DNA of 64,000 nucleotides from Lachnospiraceae bacterium (GTDB lineage Bacteria > Bacillota > Clostridia > Lachnospirales > Lachnospiraceae), in contig JAIKXN010000166.1 of the NCBI GenBank assembly GCA_024684055.1, positions 1 through 64,000 of the forward strand, written 5' to 3'. This document shows, piece by piece, positions 17,523 to 26,728 of this stretch (the stretch's first letter is position 1; every line of letters starts with the position of its first letter). The translations under genes and the position numbers were made by a program. The notes under the pieces are model-generated. The model ran no database searches and was not told the origin of the DNA. It saw nothing but the letters and a program-made list of their open reading frames with translations.

Positions 17523-17670
17523 ACAGTATTATTCCGACTCGATCGGGATATCGATTATTCATCAGCTCTTTCAAAAATAAAGGTTGTGACCTGCCCCATA
17601 AATCAAAGAAATTGTATCATGATTTGACGTTTTATTAAACATTTTTTGAATGAATGACATATTTTCAAAT

Positions 17671-17710
17671 GAAAAACAGCGAAGATCATCGTGAAAGAGG
17701 ATCTTCGCTG
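17671..17710 (-). terminator. Terminator of the ECF sigma/anti-sigma unit
   Basis: CAGCGAAGATC (17678-17688) and GATCTTCGCTG (17700-17710) are perfect 11-bp complements; on the minus strand a T run follows. Confidence 0.88.
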
Positions 17711-17733
17711 TCTTAAGATATTAAGCGGCTTTT

Positions 17734-18324
17734 TTATCTGAACTCGCTGGTATCGGGATATTTGTCGGAGTCGATACCGTAACTTCCGTCATTCTTTATG
17801 GTCATGTAGAAGTTTTTCTTTCCGTCAGTCACATGTGTGAAGCAGAAGCCGTCGGAATTGAATTTGTCTGTGATATCGATAGTCTGCGCATGATAATAAA
17901 CTATTATCGTTCCGTCATCATTAAATGCTACATCCGGCATGTCGAGATGATCCATGATCTCTTCTTCGGTAACGGGACGTTCACGTCCGAATGCATCCAG
18001 TGAAACACCGCCGCCATGCATTTCTTTTGCTTCTCCGTTTTCATCAACATATGAGATCGTGTAGTTGCCCTGATCTATCTCCATTGTTGCGGTTGTCTGA
18101 TCGCCGTGGATCCAGAGCTGGATCTGACGCTGTATGCCTCCGAGGTTGGCGGCATAAGCCGTGGTGCTCAAACCTGATACTGTAAGTACTGCTGCAACTC
18201 CTGCTACGATTCCTTTTATTTTGTTTTTCTTAGATATTTTTTCCATCATTTCTACCTCCGGTGAAAAATTTTCGGAGGTATGCAATACCGAAAATGCTTG
18301 TTTATATTTTTCTTTGTTAGTCAT
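17734..18324 (-). CDS. Putative membrane anti-sigma-like protein
   Basis: 196 residues. A short cytoplasmic N-terminal part (1-36), one membrane helix (about 37-58, IKGIVAGVAAVLTVSGL) and an extracytoplasmic domain of about 135 residues with no motif I know. It overlaps the ECF sigma gene by 8 bases and is co-transcribed with it, which is the usual position for a regulator of the sigma factor. No zinc anti-sigma motif (HX3CX2C) is visible in the N-terminus, so the assignment as anti-sigma is by position and topology only. Confidence 0.65.
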   Translation of the reverse strand: MTNKEKYKQAFSVLHTSENFSPEVEMMEKISKKNKIKGIVAGVAAVLTVSGLSTTAYAANLGGIQRQIQLWIHGDQTTATMEIDQGNYTISYVDENGEAKEMHGGGVSLDAFGRERPVTEEEIMDHLDMPDVAFNDDGTIIVYYHAQTIDITDKFNSDGFCFTHVTDGKKNFYMTIKNDGSYGIDSDKYPDTSEFR

Positions 18325-18796
18325 CTTCCCATCCCTCCTTTAATGTTTCCTTGAGAAGGCTTCTTCCACGTGATAATCTGACTTTCACATTGCTCTCGGA
18401 TATTTTCAGAATATCCGCAATTTCTTTGATGGTGTAATCCTCGTAATAAAATAGGTGAATGGCGATACGATATTTTTCCGGAAGCTTCATTACCGTTTCG
18501 AAAAGCTGTTTCGAGTCTTCCGTTTCGAAAGCCAGTGTTTCCATCGATTCGTCCAGAGTGATCTTGTTTTTTCTCCAGAAAGAATTGTTTATATTTTTTG
18601 CTTTATTGATTGCCACCCGTATAAGCCATGCTTTTACGTGTTCTTCCGTCTCAAATTGTTTGCGGTTCGAGAAGTACGCCACGAATGTATCCTGTACTGC
18701 ATCCTCTGCATCATCGGGGTTCTTGCAAATGTTGAACGCCACAGCATAGAGGTTGTTTTTGTACTTCCCGACCAGTTCCATAACAGATGGTCTCAT
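18317..18796 (-). CDS. ECF-type RNA polymerase sigma factor
   Basis: About 159 residues with sigma region 2 (LVGKYKNNLYAVAFNICKN, DAEDAVQDTFVAYF, and a AWLIRVAINKAKN linker) and region 4 (LPEKYRIAIHLFYYEDYT, then IAEILKISESNVKVRLSRGR-type helix-turn-helix). Two starts are possible: a GTG at 18832 that overlaps a -10-like TATTAT, and an ATG at 18796 with AGGAG at ideal distance. The latter is chosen. The membrane partner gene follows with an 8-base overlap. The signal it answers to is not visible. Confidence 0.93.
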   Translation of the reverse strand: MRPSVMELVGKYKNNLYAVAFNICKNPDDAEDAVQDTFVAYFSNRKQFETEEHVKAWLIRVAINKAKNINNSFWRKNKITLDESMETLAFETEDSKQLFETVMKLPEKYRIAIHLFYYEDYTIKEIADILKISESNVKVRLSRGRSLLKETLKEGWEDD

Positions 18797-18885
18797 GAGT
18801 TCTCCTGTATTCTTGTTTTTTAGGCCTTTCACCTATAATACAAACCGAATAAAGAAAAGGTTACAAATTTAAAAATATTTTTTTC

Positions 18886-18917
18886 AAAAAAAGATAAAGC
18901 CCGAAAAAATCGGGCTT
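18886..18917 (-). terminator. Terminator after the histidine kinase gene
   Basis: AAGCCCGA (18897-18904) and TCGGGCTT (18910-18917) form an 8-bp stem; on the minus strand a long T run follows. Confidence 0.88.
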
Positions 18918-18920
18918 GTT

Positions 18921-20342
18921 TTAATCTTCGTTAATGTCGGAAAGCGTAAGGGTGAAAATAAATTCGGTGCCCTCGCCCTCCGTACTTATTACATTTATGT
19001 TTTCTCCGTGAGCACGGATGATCTCTCTCGTGATCGAGAGGCCGAGTCCGGTTCCTTTTTTGTCTTTGCCTCGGGAGAGGTCTGTTTTATAGAAACGGTC
19101 CCAGATAAGATTAAGACTGTCTTTCGGAATTCCGATTCCCTGATCTTTTACGCTTACAAAAACTTTTTTGTGCTTTTCCTTGGTTTCGATAAAAATCGTC
19201 GAATCCTTGTTGCTGAATTTGATCGCGTTATCGAGAAGGTTGTAAAGTACCTGCTGGATTTTTGAAATATCACCTTTTACGAAGAGCTGTTCGCCGGTAA
19301 GCGAAAGGTCGATGGATATTTTCTTTTTGGAACATGCTCCTTCAAAGGTTGCGGCAGTTTTTCTGATGACGGTGTTGATGTCGAAATCGCTTATTTCAAG
19401 GATCATTCCTTCGGTATTTAAGTTGTTTAACGTTAAAAGCGAGTTGGTAAGCTTGATTAATCTGTCCGATTCATTGGACACTATTTCAAGATACTTTCCG
19501 TGAAGTTCGGGCGGGATCGTGCCGTCGAGCATGGCTTCGGAATATCCTTTAATGCTTGTTAAGGGAGAACGGAAATCGTGGGAAACGTTTGCAACGATCT
19601 GCTTCTGGTTGTCCTCGCCTTTGGAAAGTTCGTTTGCCATGTAGTTAAGCGATGCGGCAAGGTATCCGAGTTCGTCTTCCGAATCTATCTGGAATTGATA
19701 ATGCAGGTTTCCGGATGCATACTCTTCGGTAGCTTTCGTAATCTTTCTTAAAGGTCTGTAAACATTGCTTGTAAAGAAAATAAGAATGATTAACGACAAA
19801 GCGAAAAGTACGAAGAAGAGATAGTAGGAAACGGTCAGAAGCTTTTCGGAAAGTTCGTTTAACTGTGCGATGTTTTTGTGGATGACAACGTATCCTAAAA
19901 CCTGATATCCGTCGGTGATCGGGGCGAAAACGCTTAATACGTCTTCTTTGAAATATCCGTAGAATTTTCCTATTGTATAATATCCGCCGGTATTGTCGGT
20001 TGCGTTGAAGTTGTTGACCGAAGGCGGGTTTTCGATATCGATGGGTTTGTCCGAAGAAAGAACGATAAGTCCCGAAGGGTTCATTATCCAGAGTGTCGAA
20101 TCAAGATAAAGGTCCAGGACATCGAGCTGTTTCTTAACGGACTCAAGGCTTGTTTCGGAATTGTAAAGGTCTTTTGCATAAGTATCGGAAATAAGAAGCG
20201 CTTCCTTGTAAAGCTTGTCCGCTTCGGTTTCCATTACCAGGTCGTTGATGGCTCTTGAAAAGAAAGTTGCAACAACCAGAAATCCGAAGAATGCAAAAAG
20301 AAGATATGCAAATATGAACTTGGTATAAACGGTTTTTCTCAT
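18921..20342 (-). CDS. Sensor histidine kinase, orphan
   Basis: 473 residues. Membrane helix 1 (about 8-30), an extracytoplasmic sensor domain (31-168), helix 2 (171-191), HAMP (192-245), dimerisation domain with phospho-acceptor His255 in ANVSHDFRSPLTSIKGYSE, and ATPase domain with N box LLDNAIKFS, G1 VKDQGIGIP and G2 GTGLGLSITREII. All catalytic elements are present. It lies 13 bases downstream of an HtrA/PDZ protein on the same strand and a terminator follows. No response regulator is encoded in this unit or elsewhere in the window, which is unusual for a kinase of this PhoR/VicK-like layout. Confidence 0.95.
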   Translation of the reverse strand: MRKTVYTKFIFAYLLFAFFGFLVVATFFSRAINDLVMETEADKLYKEALLISDTYAKDLYNSETSLESVKKQLDVLDLYLDSTLWIMNPSGLIVLSSDKPIDIENPPSVNNFNATDNTGGYYTIGKFYGYFKEDVLSVFAPITDGYQVLGYVVIHKNIAQLNELSEKLLTVSYYLFFVLFALSLIILIFFTSNVYRPLRKITKATEEYASGNLHYQFQIDSEDELGYLAASLNYMANELSKGEDNQKQIVANVSHDFRSPLTSIKGYSEAMLDGTIPPELHGKYLEIVSNESDRLIKLTNSLLTLNNLNTEGMILEISDFDINTVIRKTAATFEGACSKKKISIDLSLTGEQLFVKGDISKIQQVLYNLLDNAIKFSNKDSTIFIETKEKHKKVFVSVKDQGIGIPKDSLNLIWDRFYKTDLSRGKDKKGTGLGLSITREIIRAHGENINVISTEGEGTEFIFTLTLSDINED

Positions 20343-20355
20343 GTTTATCTCCGGA

Positions 20356-21678
20356 TCAGTCGGTTAATGTTACCTTTAAATCCATGTCTATGTAAGTATC
20401 CCCGTTCGGTCTCATAACGGAAACCGTAACATTGTCTTCGGGGGAGTAGTCTTTAAGTTCAAGTTCGTAATCAACAACGCTTGAAATAACCGCATCGTTG
20501 ATCGCAACGATAACGTCGCCTTTATGAATTCCGCTGTTCATTGCGGGAGAATCAAGGGCAATATCGGTAACGTAAGCTCCCATGGGAACTCCGTAATAAT
20601 TCATTGCAACGGAAGAAACATTTGTGACTTTGACACCCATGTGCGCATTCGAAACATCATTGCAGAGATCTTCCATAAGAGGTGCAAGCTCATTGATTCC
20701 CACTGCGGATATCATGTTTTTGAATTCGGATTTGTTGTACTTCTGCGTGATGATCCCAACGATCTTTCCGCTCTTGTTTATAAGAACACCGTTGGCATTC
20801 TCGGAACCGAAAATGTCGGTTGTGAGAAGTTCGAAGTTTTTGTCGAGAGTCTGTATTTCATTGCCTGTTGAAGTAACCGTGCCGTATCCGACCGAAGAAC
20901 CGTAACCGTAGGGATCGCCGATGGCCATGACGATATCTCCCGGCTTACATCCGTATTTCGAATTGCCGAAAGATGCATACACGATCGTTTCCTTTGTGTT
21001 ATCGTTTATATCCGCAAGAGGGATCGTGAGAATGGCGAGGTTAGTGTATGTATTGGTGGTTTTAAGCGTGGCGATGCATTCCGCATTATTCAGAAAAGTA
21101 ACAATAATGTTGTTTTCTTCTTTAATAATGGAAGCGTCGGTCACTATGAAAAGATCCGTGCCGTTATCCTCGAGAATGATACCGGTCGCACGTGTCGTGC
21201 TTTCATACTGCGCATTTAACCAGTTGGTCTTGTCTTCGATGCATTTTACGGAAACTATGGATTTGTTGGCTTCCTGCGCTACGGTTTTCATTTTGTTGAA
21301 AATACCCTGATAATCGTCGATATCGGGTTCATATGCGGCAAGAGCATCGGCTATTTTGTTGGAATTGTCGGGAATGATGACCAGGGGCGAATCGGGAACC
21401 GGAGCATCCTCCGACTGGATCATGTCCTCGGGAAGAATCTCTTCGGTTGTTTCCTGAAGGTTTAACTGAATCTTTGCGGATTCTTTTTCCTTGCTGAAAC
21501 CTTCGATGATACCCTGTTCAAAGAAGAAGAAAATAAAACATGCAACCAGAGCGAAAGTGATCGCAAGCGCAATGGTAAGAAGCGACTGCTTGAAAACTTT
21601 TCGTCTGTTGATCGGTCGTTCGTTTATTTTCTCGCGTAAGAATTGATAATCGTTATTTTCGTTATGCTGTTCACTCAT
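20356..21678 (-). CDS. HtrA/DegP-like PDZ protein, catalytically inactive
   Basis: 440 residues: cytoplasmic basic N-terminus, one membrane helix (about 33-53), acidic linker, trypsin-like domain (about 130-310) and a PDZ domain (about 340-438, GAYVTDIALDSPAMNSGI and KGDVIVAIND). Alignment by eye to DegP shows all three catalytic positions replaced: the His of TNNHVV is Ser183 (VTDASII), the Asp of SDIAL is Asn213 (YTNLAIL), and the Ser of GNSGG is Ala295 (ENANGVLIN). It therefore should bind but not cut. It is the first gene of a two-gene unit with the histidine kinase and may be a sensor or scaffold for it. Confidence 0.88.
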   Translation of the reverse strand: MSEQHNENNDYQFLREKINERPINRRKVFKQSLLTIALAITFALVACFIFFFFEQGIIEGFSKEKESAKIQLNLQETTEEILPEDMIQSEDAPVPDSPLVIIPDNSNKIADALAAYEPDIDDYQGIFNKMKTVAQEANKSIVSVKCIEDKTNWLNAQYESTTRATGIILEDNGTDLFIVTDASIIKEENNIIVTFLNNAECIATLKTTNTYTNLAILTIPLADINDNTKETIVYASFGNSKYGCKPGDIVMAIGDPYGYGSSVGYGTVTSTGNEIQTLDKNFELLTTDIFGSENANGVLINKSGKIVGIITQKYNKSEFKNMISAVGINELAPLMEDLCNDVSNAHMGVKVTNVSSVAMNYYGVPMGAYVTDIALDSPAMNSGIHKGDVIVAINDAVISSVVDYELELKDYSPEDNVTVSVMRPNGDTYIDMDLKVTLTD

Positions 21679-21747
21679 AATATTTCACCGTATTTAAACG
21701 CCCGGGCCGGTGTCCGGGACGGAATTCCCCACTTCAAATCACATATT

Positions 21748-21776
21748 ATCATATAAGAAATAAGTGACATTTACAA
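21748..21776 (-). promoter_or_regulatory. Promoter of the HtrA-like/kinase unit
   Basis: On the minus strand, -35 TTGTAA (21771-21776) and -10 TATGAT (21748-21753) are 17 bases apart. A GC-rich hairpin-forming stretch (about 21697-21724, with CCCGG and CCGGG arms) lies in the leader. Confidence 0.55.
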
Positions 21777-21838
21777 GAAATAAAAAAAGCGGAGCCGAAG
21801 AGAAAAGGAAAAAAAAGACAGACAAAAAAGGGAAACGT

Positions 21839-21865
21839 TAATTTATCCGGAAAACTTGCCGAAAT
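21839..21865 (+). promoter_or_regulatory. Candidate sigma-28 (SigD) flagellar promoter
   Basis: TAAT (21839-21842) and GCCGAAAT (21858-21865) are 15 bases apart; the SigD consensus is TAAA-N15-GCCGATAA, so 10 of 12 positions match. It lies about 120 bases before the operon carrying flagellin. A separate vegetative -10-like TATTAT near 21958 is an alternative. The rest of 21679-21983 (305 bases) holds these promoters only. Confidence 0.45.
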
Positions 21866-21983
21866 ATAAAATGCGAACAAACAAATACGCTTTTCAAAAG
21901 GTCATGAAGACCCGGAAATACGTAATTTTCAGAAAAGTTTGGCACACGGGCAACAGGTATTATACATGCAAGGAGAAAAATGA

Positions 21984-24935
21984 ATGATTCATTTATATAC
22001 TCAGAAAAGTGCTGAAAATCAAGGAGTTTCTGTTTCTCTTCCCAAAAACGATCAGGAAACAAAAATCATAAAGTCGTCGGAAATGGCCGTGCAGGTTACT
22101 TCCGGCAGTAATTTAATGTCTCTTTACAGCAATCAGAGCGTCGAATCCGATAAAAAAGGCATCGAGAATCTCAGTCTGGATGTAAAAAACAATCTGGATT
22201 ATCTTACGGTAATGGCAAATACGGTCAGCAGCCGGGATTTCAATGAGATGTTTGAAGAAGGCAAAAATCCTGCCGACATGGACATGAGCGAAAGCGTCAA
22301 CACGCTTGACAGGATCAAAGCGAAAATGGCGGAAAGCGGTGTTATCATCGAAGGCTACAATGACGATCTTCCGATCGAGGTTATAGAAGAAACAACCGGC
22401 AGCAGAGCAGCGGCAGAGGCTTTAAAAAAGGAATTCTCCGAAAGAGATTTATCCATTAACAAAGATAATCTTGAAGAAATTTCGGAAATAATGAAGAAAG
22501 CATCCGAGATTGAAGAAATAACGGACGGCATGTGCGATTACGTATTAAGAAACGCCGTAGAACCCACCATTGAGAATCTTTACAGAGTAAGATTTTCGGC
22601 GGCGGAAGTTCCTTTTAAGGAAGGCGGATATTTTACGGATGAATACGGTCACATCGTTAAAGACGGCGAAAGCGACCTTACAAAATCGGATTATTTTGAA
22701 GGAAAAATAAAAGAGATAGCCGAAAAACTCGGAATGGAAGACGAAGCCGAAAAAGAAAAACTTCTGGAAGAAGGAAGCTGGCTTGTAAAATCCAGGATAC
22801 TCTGCAACGAGTCGAATCTTTCCGTGCTTCATGAATTAAGAAGCCTCAGTCTTCCTTTTTCAGAAGAGCAGACGGCAGCAGCCATAGCCAATGCGGTCGA
22901 AAGAGGCGAAGGAGTTTCGAAAGCCGAATTTACGAGAACGGACAATCTTTTAAGACGTGCGGCTGATGCGAAGGAAGTTATCGACAATGCGGCTGATGAA
23001 GATATTGTTTCCGTGGTAAACGAAGGAAAGATCTTAAATATCGAAAATCTCGCGCTTGCAAAAGATTCCTCAGAAAGCGGTGCAATGGCTCAGAATGACA
23101 ATCCGGAACTTATCAAGGGAAGAAGGATTCTCGAAGAAACCAGACTGAGAATGAGCGTCGAAGCCAATTACATGATGTTAAAGCGCGGCATTTCGATAGA
23201 AACCGTTGCGCTTGAAGAAACCGTAAACGTGCTTAAAGCGCTTGAAGACAAAGTGAGCCGGGAGTTCTTCGGAAATGACGAAGTCAAGGCGGCAGAGAAG
23301 TCGGTTCTTTACAAAGAAAGCAGACAGGTAATTGCTGAAATGCCGTATCTGCCAGTAAGATCGGTCGGCGATGCAATCAAATCCGGCAATTTCTTTACAC
23401 TTAAACTTACATACGAGATCGGTATCAGCATAAAGACTCAGTTCGACAAGGCGCAGCAGACATATGAAGCTGTGGGAACCGAAGTCAGAGGCGATCTCGG
23501 CGACAGCATAAAGAAGGCATTTGCGAATGTCGACGATATCCTGAAAAGTCAGGAAATGGATATTAACGAGACGAACCGCAAGGCAGTCAGAATTCTCGGT
23601 TATTCGGAAATGGAGATCACGAAGGAAAACATCGAAGAAGTCCGTGAAAAAGAAACGATGCTTAACCGTGTGATCAACAAGATGAATCCGGCAAATACAC
23701 TCGAACTTATAAGAGAAGGCATCAATCCTCTCGAAATCGGGCTCGAGGAACTTGAAGCCAAACTTGATTCATACGGAAGAGATGCTCTTTCGCTTTCGGA
23801 TAATTACGCTTCCTTTATCTGCAAACTCGACAGAGCGGGAGATATCAGCGAAGAAGAAAGAAATTCCTACATAGGTATCTACAGACTTCTCGACAAGATA
23901 GAAAAGAGCGACGGTGCCGCTGTCGGCAGTCTTATCAAAGCGGAGGCCGGCATTAACTTTAAGAATCTTCTGACGGCGATCAGAACCGGAAGATCGGGCG
24001 GACTTGATGTTAAACTCGACGAATCCGTAGGAGAGATCATCGAAGCCGCAGGATACGAATACGACATAAGCACCCAGATCGCATCGGCATTTACGGATAC
24101 AGTGAAATCAGAGGATGGTGCGAACGAATATCTTAAGAGAGAATTCGAAGAATACAAAGCATCTCTTGTGAGAGATGAAAAGAATATCGAAGAAGAACTT
24201 CATTTCCTGGGCGAAAAAGTGACACCGAACAACCTAAAGGCCATGAGTGAGATCCTCGGAAACGACAGGGATTACAATCCATGGAAAAAGATGAATGATT
24301 TCGCCGAAAAACTTGAAGACGAAAGCCTTAAGGCAGCGATCGAATCTTTAAACGAAGCTTTTGAAGATGAAGAAAGTGTCAGAAAAGCTTACGAGAATGT
24401 TTTTGAAGAAACGAAAAGCGCACTCGGAAGAATTTCCGAAAGCGGTATAAGCGATTATTTTGACATAAAGGCGATGAAACAGACCTTCAGACAGATTGGT
24501 CTCATCAGCAGAATGACCAGAGAAGAAAACTATGAAGTTCCTCTTGAAGCAGGCGAGGGAACCATCAACCTTCGTGTCAAGATAATGAGAAAAGCCGAGA
24601 AAGAAGGCAAAGTATTTGCTTCGTTTGAGACCGAAAAATTCGGCAGCGTGCTTGCACAGTTTTCTGTTAATGAAGGAGTCCTGTCGGCACTGGTGGCAGC
24701 AGACAGCGAGACCGGTCTCGCAAGACTTAAAGATGAAGGAAATATCGAAGAATCATTTAAAATTGCGGGGTTTGAAGAGGTTACGTTTAATTATATTCAG
24801 ACCGATATAATAAATGTAGATTATTTCAGACAGCATTTTAATCGTGGAAACAGCGATGAAGTGACGACGAAACAGCTTTACAGCATCGCTAAAACATTTA
24901 TACAGACAGTTAAGAAAGCAGGTAATCAGTTATGA
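21984..24935 (+). CDS. Large flagellar-associated protein with FliK-like C-terminus
   Basis: 983 residues, soluble, Glu/Lys-rich and mostly helical, with no signal peptide or membrane segment. The last about 130 residues resemble the C-terminal domain of hook-length control proteins (FliK): an INLRVKIM strand, FETEKFGSVLAQFSV, and a final helix and strand (FEEVTFNYIQTD). I believe this corresponds to DUF6240, found beside flagellar genes of Lachnospiraceae, but I cannot verify it. AAGGAG precedes the start by 8 bases and its stop overlaps the flagellin start by 4 bases, so the two are translated together. A role in flagellar assembly or export is inferred. Confidence 0.75.
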   Translation: MIHLYTQKSAENQGVSVSLPKNDQETKIIKSSEMAVQVTSGSNLMSLYSNQSVESDKKGIENLSLDVKNNLDYLTVMANTVSSRDFNEMFEEGKNPADMDMSESVNTLDRIKAKMAESGVIIEGYNDDLPIEVIEETTGSRAAAEALKKEFSERDLSINKDNLEEISEIMKKASEIEEITDGMCDYVLRNAVEPTIENLYRVRFSAAEVPFKEGGYFTDEYGHIVKDGESDLTKSDYFEGKIKEIAEKLGMEDEAEKEKLLEEGSWLVKSRILCNESNLSVLHELRSLSLPFSEEQTAAAIANAVERGEGVSKAEFTRTDNLLRRAADAKEVIDNAADEDIVSVVNEGKILNIENLALAKDSSESGAMAQNDNPELIKGRRILEETRLRMSVEANYMMLKRGISIETVALEETVNVLKALEDKVSREFFGNDEVKAAEKSVLYKESRQVIAEMPYLPVRSVGDAIKSGNFFTLKLTYEIGISIKTQFDKAQQTYEAVGTEVRGDLGDSIKKAFANVDDILKSQEMDINETNRKAVRILGYSEMEITKENIEEVREKETMLNRVINKMNPANTLELIREGINPLEIGLEELEAKLDSYGRDALSLSDNYASFICKLDRAGDISEEERNSYIGIYRLLDKIEKSDGAAVGSLIKAEAGINFKNLLTAIRTGRSGGLDVKLDESVGEIIEAAGYEYDISTQIASAFTDTVKSEDGANEYLKREFEEYKASLVRDEKNIEEELHFLGEKVTPNNLKAMSEILGNDRDYNPWKKMNDFAEKLEDESLKAAIESLNEAFEDEESVRKAYENVFEETKSALGRISESGISDYFDIKAMKQTFRQIGLISRMTREENYEVPLEAGEGTINLRVKIMRKAEKEGKVFASFETEKFGSVLAQFSVNEGVLSALVAADSETGLARLKDEGNIEESFKIAGFEEVTFNYIQTDIINVDYFRQHFNRGNSDEVTTKQLYSIAKTFIQTVKKAGNQL

Positions 24936-26035
24936 GAATCAGTACAAACATTTCCGCAATGACAGCAAACAATGCGCTTAAGAGAACAGATACAAATTTA
25001 ACCAAATCTCTGGAGAAACTTTCCACAGGTTTGAAGGTTAATCACGCAAAGGATAATCCTGCCGGAATTGCCATGGCAAAGAGAATGAATTCCCAGATCA
25101 AAGGTCTTTCGCTTGCGGGCGACAATGCAGGCGATGCAATTTCCGTTATCGAAACTGCAGACGGTGCGCTCAGCGAGATTCATGCAATCCTTCAGAGAAT
25201 GAATGAGATCGCGGTTCAGGCAGCAAACGGAACAAACAGCGATAAAGACAGAGAGACGATCGACAGCGAGATGACTCAGTTAAGAGAGGAAATCGACAGA
25301 ATCGCAAAGTCCACCGACTTTAACGGACAGAAACTTCTCGACGGTACTTTTGATCTTAAAGGATACACATCCGATCAGAGAGTAAGAGTTGCTTATTATT
25401 CAGATGAAGTTGAATGCAAAGAATATAATCTTAAGAACATTACAACAGGTACTGATGCTGACGGAAATACGATCATAACGGGTGCAACTCCCGACACATC
25501 GGCTAAAGGCGGTTTCCCCAAGGAAGCAATGGTTTCAAAGATTGTCGGCAATCTTGTTACGATTACGGCACCCGGAGGATTTGAAGTTACTCTTGAGGCT
25601 ACCGGCAATGCGAAAAACGTAAAGCTCGATCTTACCGGAATCGGTGCAATGCGTATGCAGATCGGTGCAAACGAAGGTCAGGTTCTTGCAATGAGATTCC
25701 CAGAAACTTCGGTTAAGATGCTCGGACTCGAGAACACAAATATCAAAACCGCAGACAATGCATTAAAGACAATTGAAAGAATTTCGGATGCTCTTGATTA
25801 TGTTTCGAAGATCAGAGCAAGACTCGGTGCATATCAGAACCGTCTCGAAAGCGCTTCAGAAAATATCGACGTTTCCGAAGAAAACATGACTTCAAGTTAC
25901 TCGAGGATCATGGATGTTGATATGGCAAGCGAAATGACGGTTTATACAACACAGCAGGTACTCATTCAGGCAGGCACGAACATGCTCGCACAGGCTAACG
26001 AGAGACCTCAGCAGGTTTTGCAGCTTTTACAGTAA
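24932..26035 (+). CDS. Flagellin
   Basis: 367 residues. The conserved D0/D1 N-terminus (MRISTNISAMTANNAL, then LSTGLKVNHAKDNPAGIAM) and C-terminus (RLGAYQNRLESA, then VLIQAGTNMLAQANERPQQ) of bacterial flagellins are intact. The central variable domain is short. It polymerises into the flagellar filament after export by the flagellar type III system. It overlaps the preceding 983-residue gene by 4 bases, which is unusual because flagellin is mostly transcribed alone. FliS, its chaperone, follows after 43 bases. Confidence 0.97.
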   Translation: MRISTNISAMTANNALKRTDTNLTKSLEKLSTGLKVNHAKDNPAGIAMAKRMNSQIKGLSLAGDNAGDAISVIETADGALSEIHAILQRMNEIAVQAANGTNSDKDRETIDSEMTQLREEIDRIAKSTDFNGQKLLDGTFDLKGYTSDQRVRVAYYSDEVECKEYNLKNITTGTDADGNTIITGATPDTSAKGGFPKEAMVSKIVGNLVTITAPGGFEVTLEATGNAKNVKLDLTGIGAMRMQIGANEGQVLAMRFPETSVKMLGLENTNIKTADNALKTIERISDALDYVSKIRARLGAYQNRLESASENIDVSEENMTSSYSRIMDVDMASEMTVYTTQQVLIQAGTNMLAQANERPQQVLQLLQ

Positions 26036-26078
26036 AAGGGTTGTGTCGCTGGCACGAAAGTATTGAAAGGCGGAGTGT

Positions 26079-26552
26079 ATGACAAACGAAAAAAAGCAGG
26101 AATTCACACTCAGAATAACATCGGCTAACCGGACCGAACTGATTGAAATTCTTTATGAAATGCTTCTTGAATACGTGAATGACGCGGAAGCATCCATAGG
26201 GAAAAAAGATCTCATCGAAATTCACGAATCCATAAGAAAAGCCAGAGGGTGTCTGCGTGAACTTATGGAATCGATTGATTTCGGAAACGATCTGGCCGGA
26301 AACTTTATGAGCCTTTATGCCTATGTCAACAAGGAACTGATGCTTGCGGAAATCCGAAAAGATGTGTCGGTATTCGCCAACATCCGCACAGTCATCGAAC
26401 CCTTGCGCGATACTTACATTGAACTTTCGAAGGCGGATAAGTCCGGACCCATCATGGAAAACACTCAGAAAGTTATGGCGGGACTGACCTATTCAAAGAA
26501 TTTAATGAACGAGTCTCTGGACTCTCAGAATAACAGAGGATTCTACGCATAG
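26079..26552 (+). CDS. fliS: Flagellin chaperone FliS-like
   Basis: 157 residues, all helical. The FliS pattern is visible: ANRTELIEILYEMLLEYVNDA (positions about 15-35), a basic charged middle, and the conserved LAGNFMSLYAYVNKELMLAE segment. FliS binds the C-terminal D0 helix of flagellin in the cytoplasm and stops premature polymerisation. It is about 25 residues longer than typical FliS at the C-terminus. Position just after flagellin supports the call. The coding end lies in the terminator stem. Confidence 0.8.
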   Translation: MTNEKKQEFTLRITSANRTELIEILYEMLLEYVNDAEASIGKKDLIEIHESIRKARGCLRELMESIDFGNDLAGNFMSLYAYVNKELMLAEIRKDVSVFANIRTVIEPLRDTYIELSKADKSGPIMENTQKVMAGLTYSKNLMNESLDSQNNRGFYA

Positions 26553-26571
26553 TAGAATCCTTTGTGCATTT
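26538..26571 (+). terminator. Terminator overlapping the fliS stop
   Basis: GGATTCTAC (26538-26546) and GTAGAATCC (26552-26560) are perfect 9-bp complements; the stop codon TAG lies at the loop edge. A T-rich tail TTTGTGCATTTT follows. Confidence 0.8.
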
Positions 26572-26604
26572 TCACAATAAAATTAAAAAAATTCAAATTT
26601 TTTA

Positions 26605-26633
26605 TTTACAAAATTCACAAAATCATCTATAAT
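26605..26633 (+). promoter_or_regulatory. Promoter of the Tad pilus locus
   Basis: TTTACA (26605-26610) and TATAAT (26628-26633) with a 17-base spacer, about 95 bases before the first Tad gene. Confidence 0.75.
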
Positions 26634-26728
26634 CAAACTCACCCGATGAAGAAGACAGTCGTCTCGGATTCGGATTTCTTATATTTCAAAAGCTTTCCCG
26701 ATAAATACAAATTAATAAAGCAAAGGAA

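Noticed and set aside
18797-18832. GTG start for the ECF sigma factor
   Set aside because: It lies over the -10-like TATTAT, so it would be at or before the transcript start; the ATG at 18796 has a strong ribosome site.
21951-21966. Sigma-54-like TGGCAC...GC upstream of the FliK-like gene
   Set aside because: The GG and GC elements are 9 bases apart from start to start rather than 12, so the site cannot be a -24/-12 promoter.
22545-22832. Minus-strand ORFs inside the 983-residue gene and in other long genes
   Set aside because: No ribosome site or recognisable protein; explained by codon use of the plus-strand gene.
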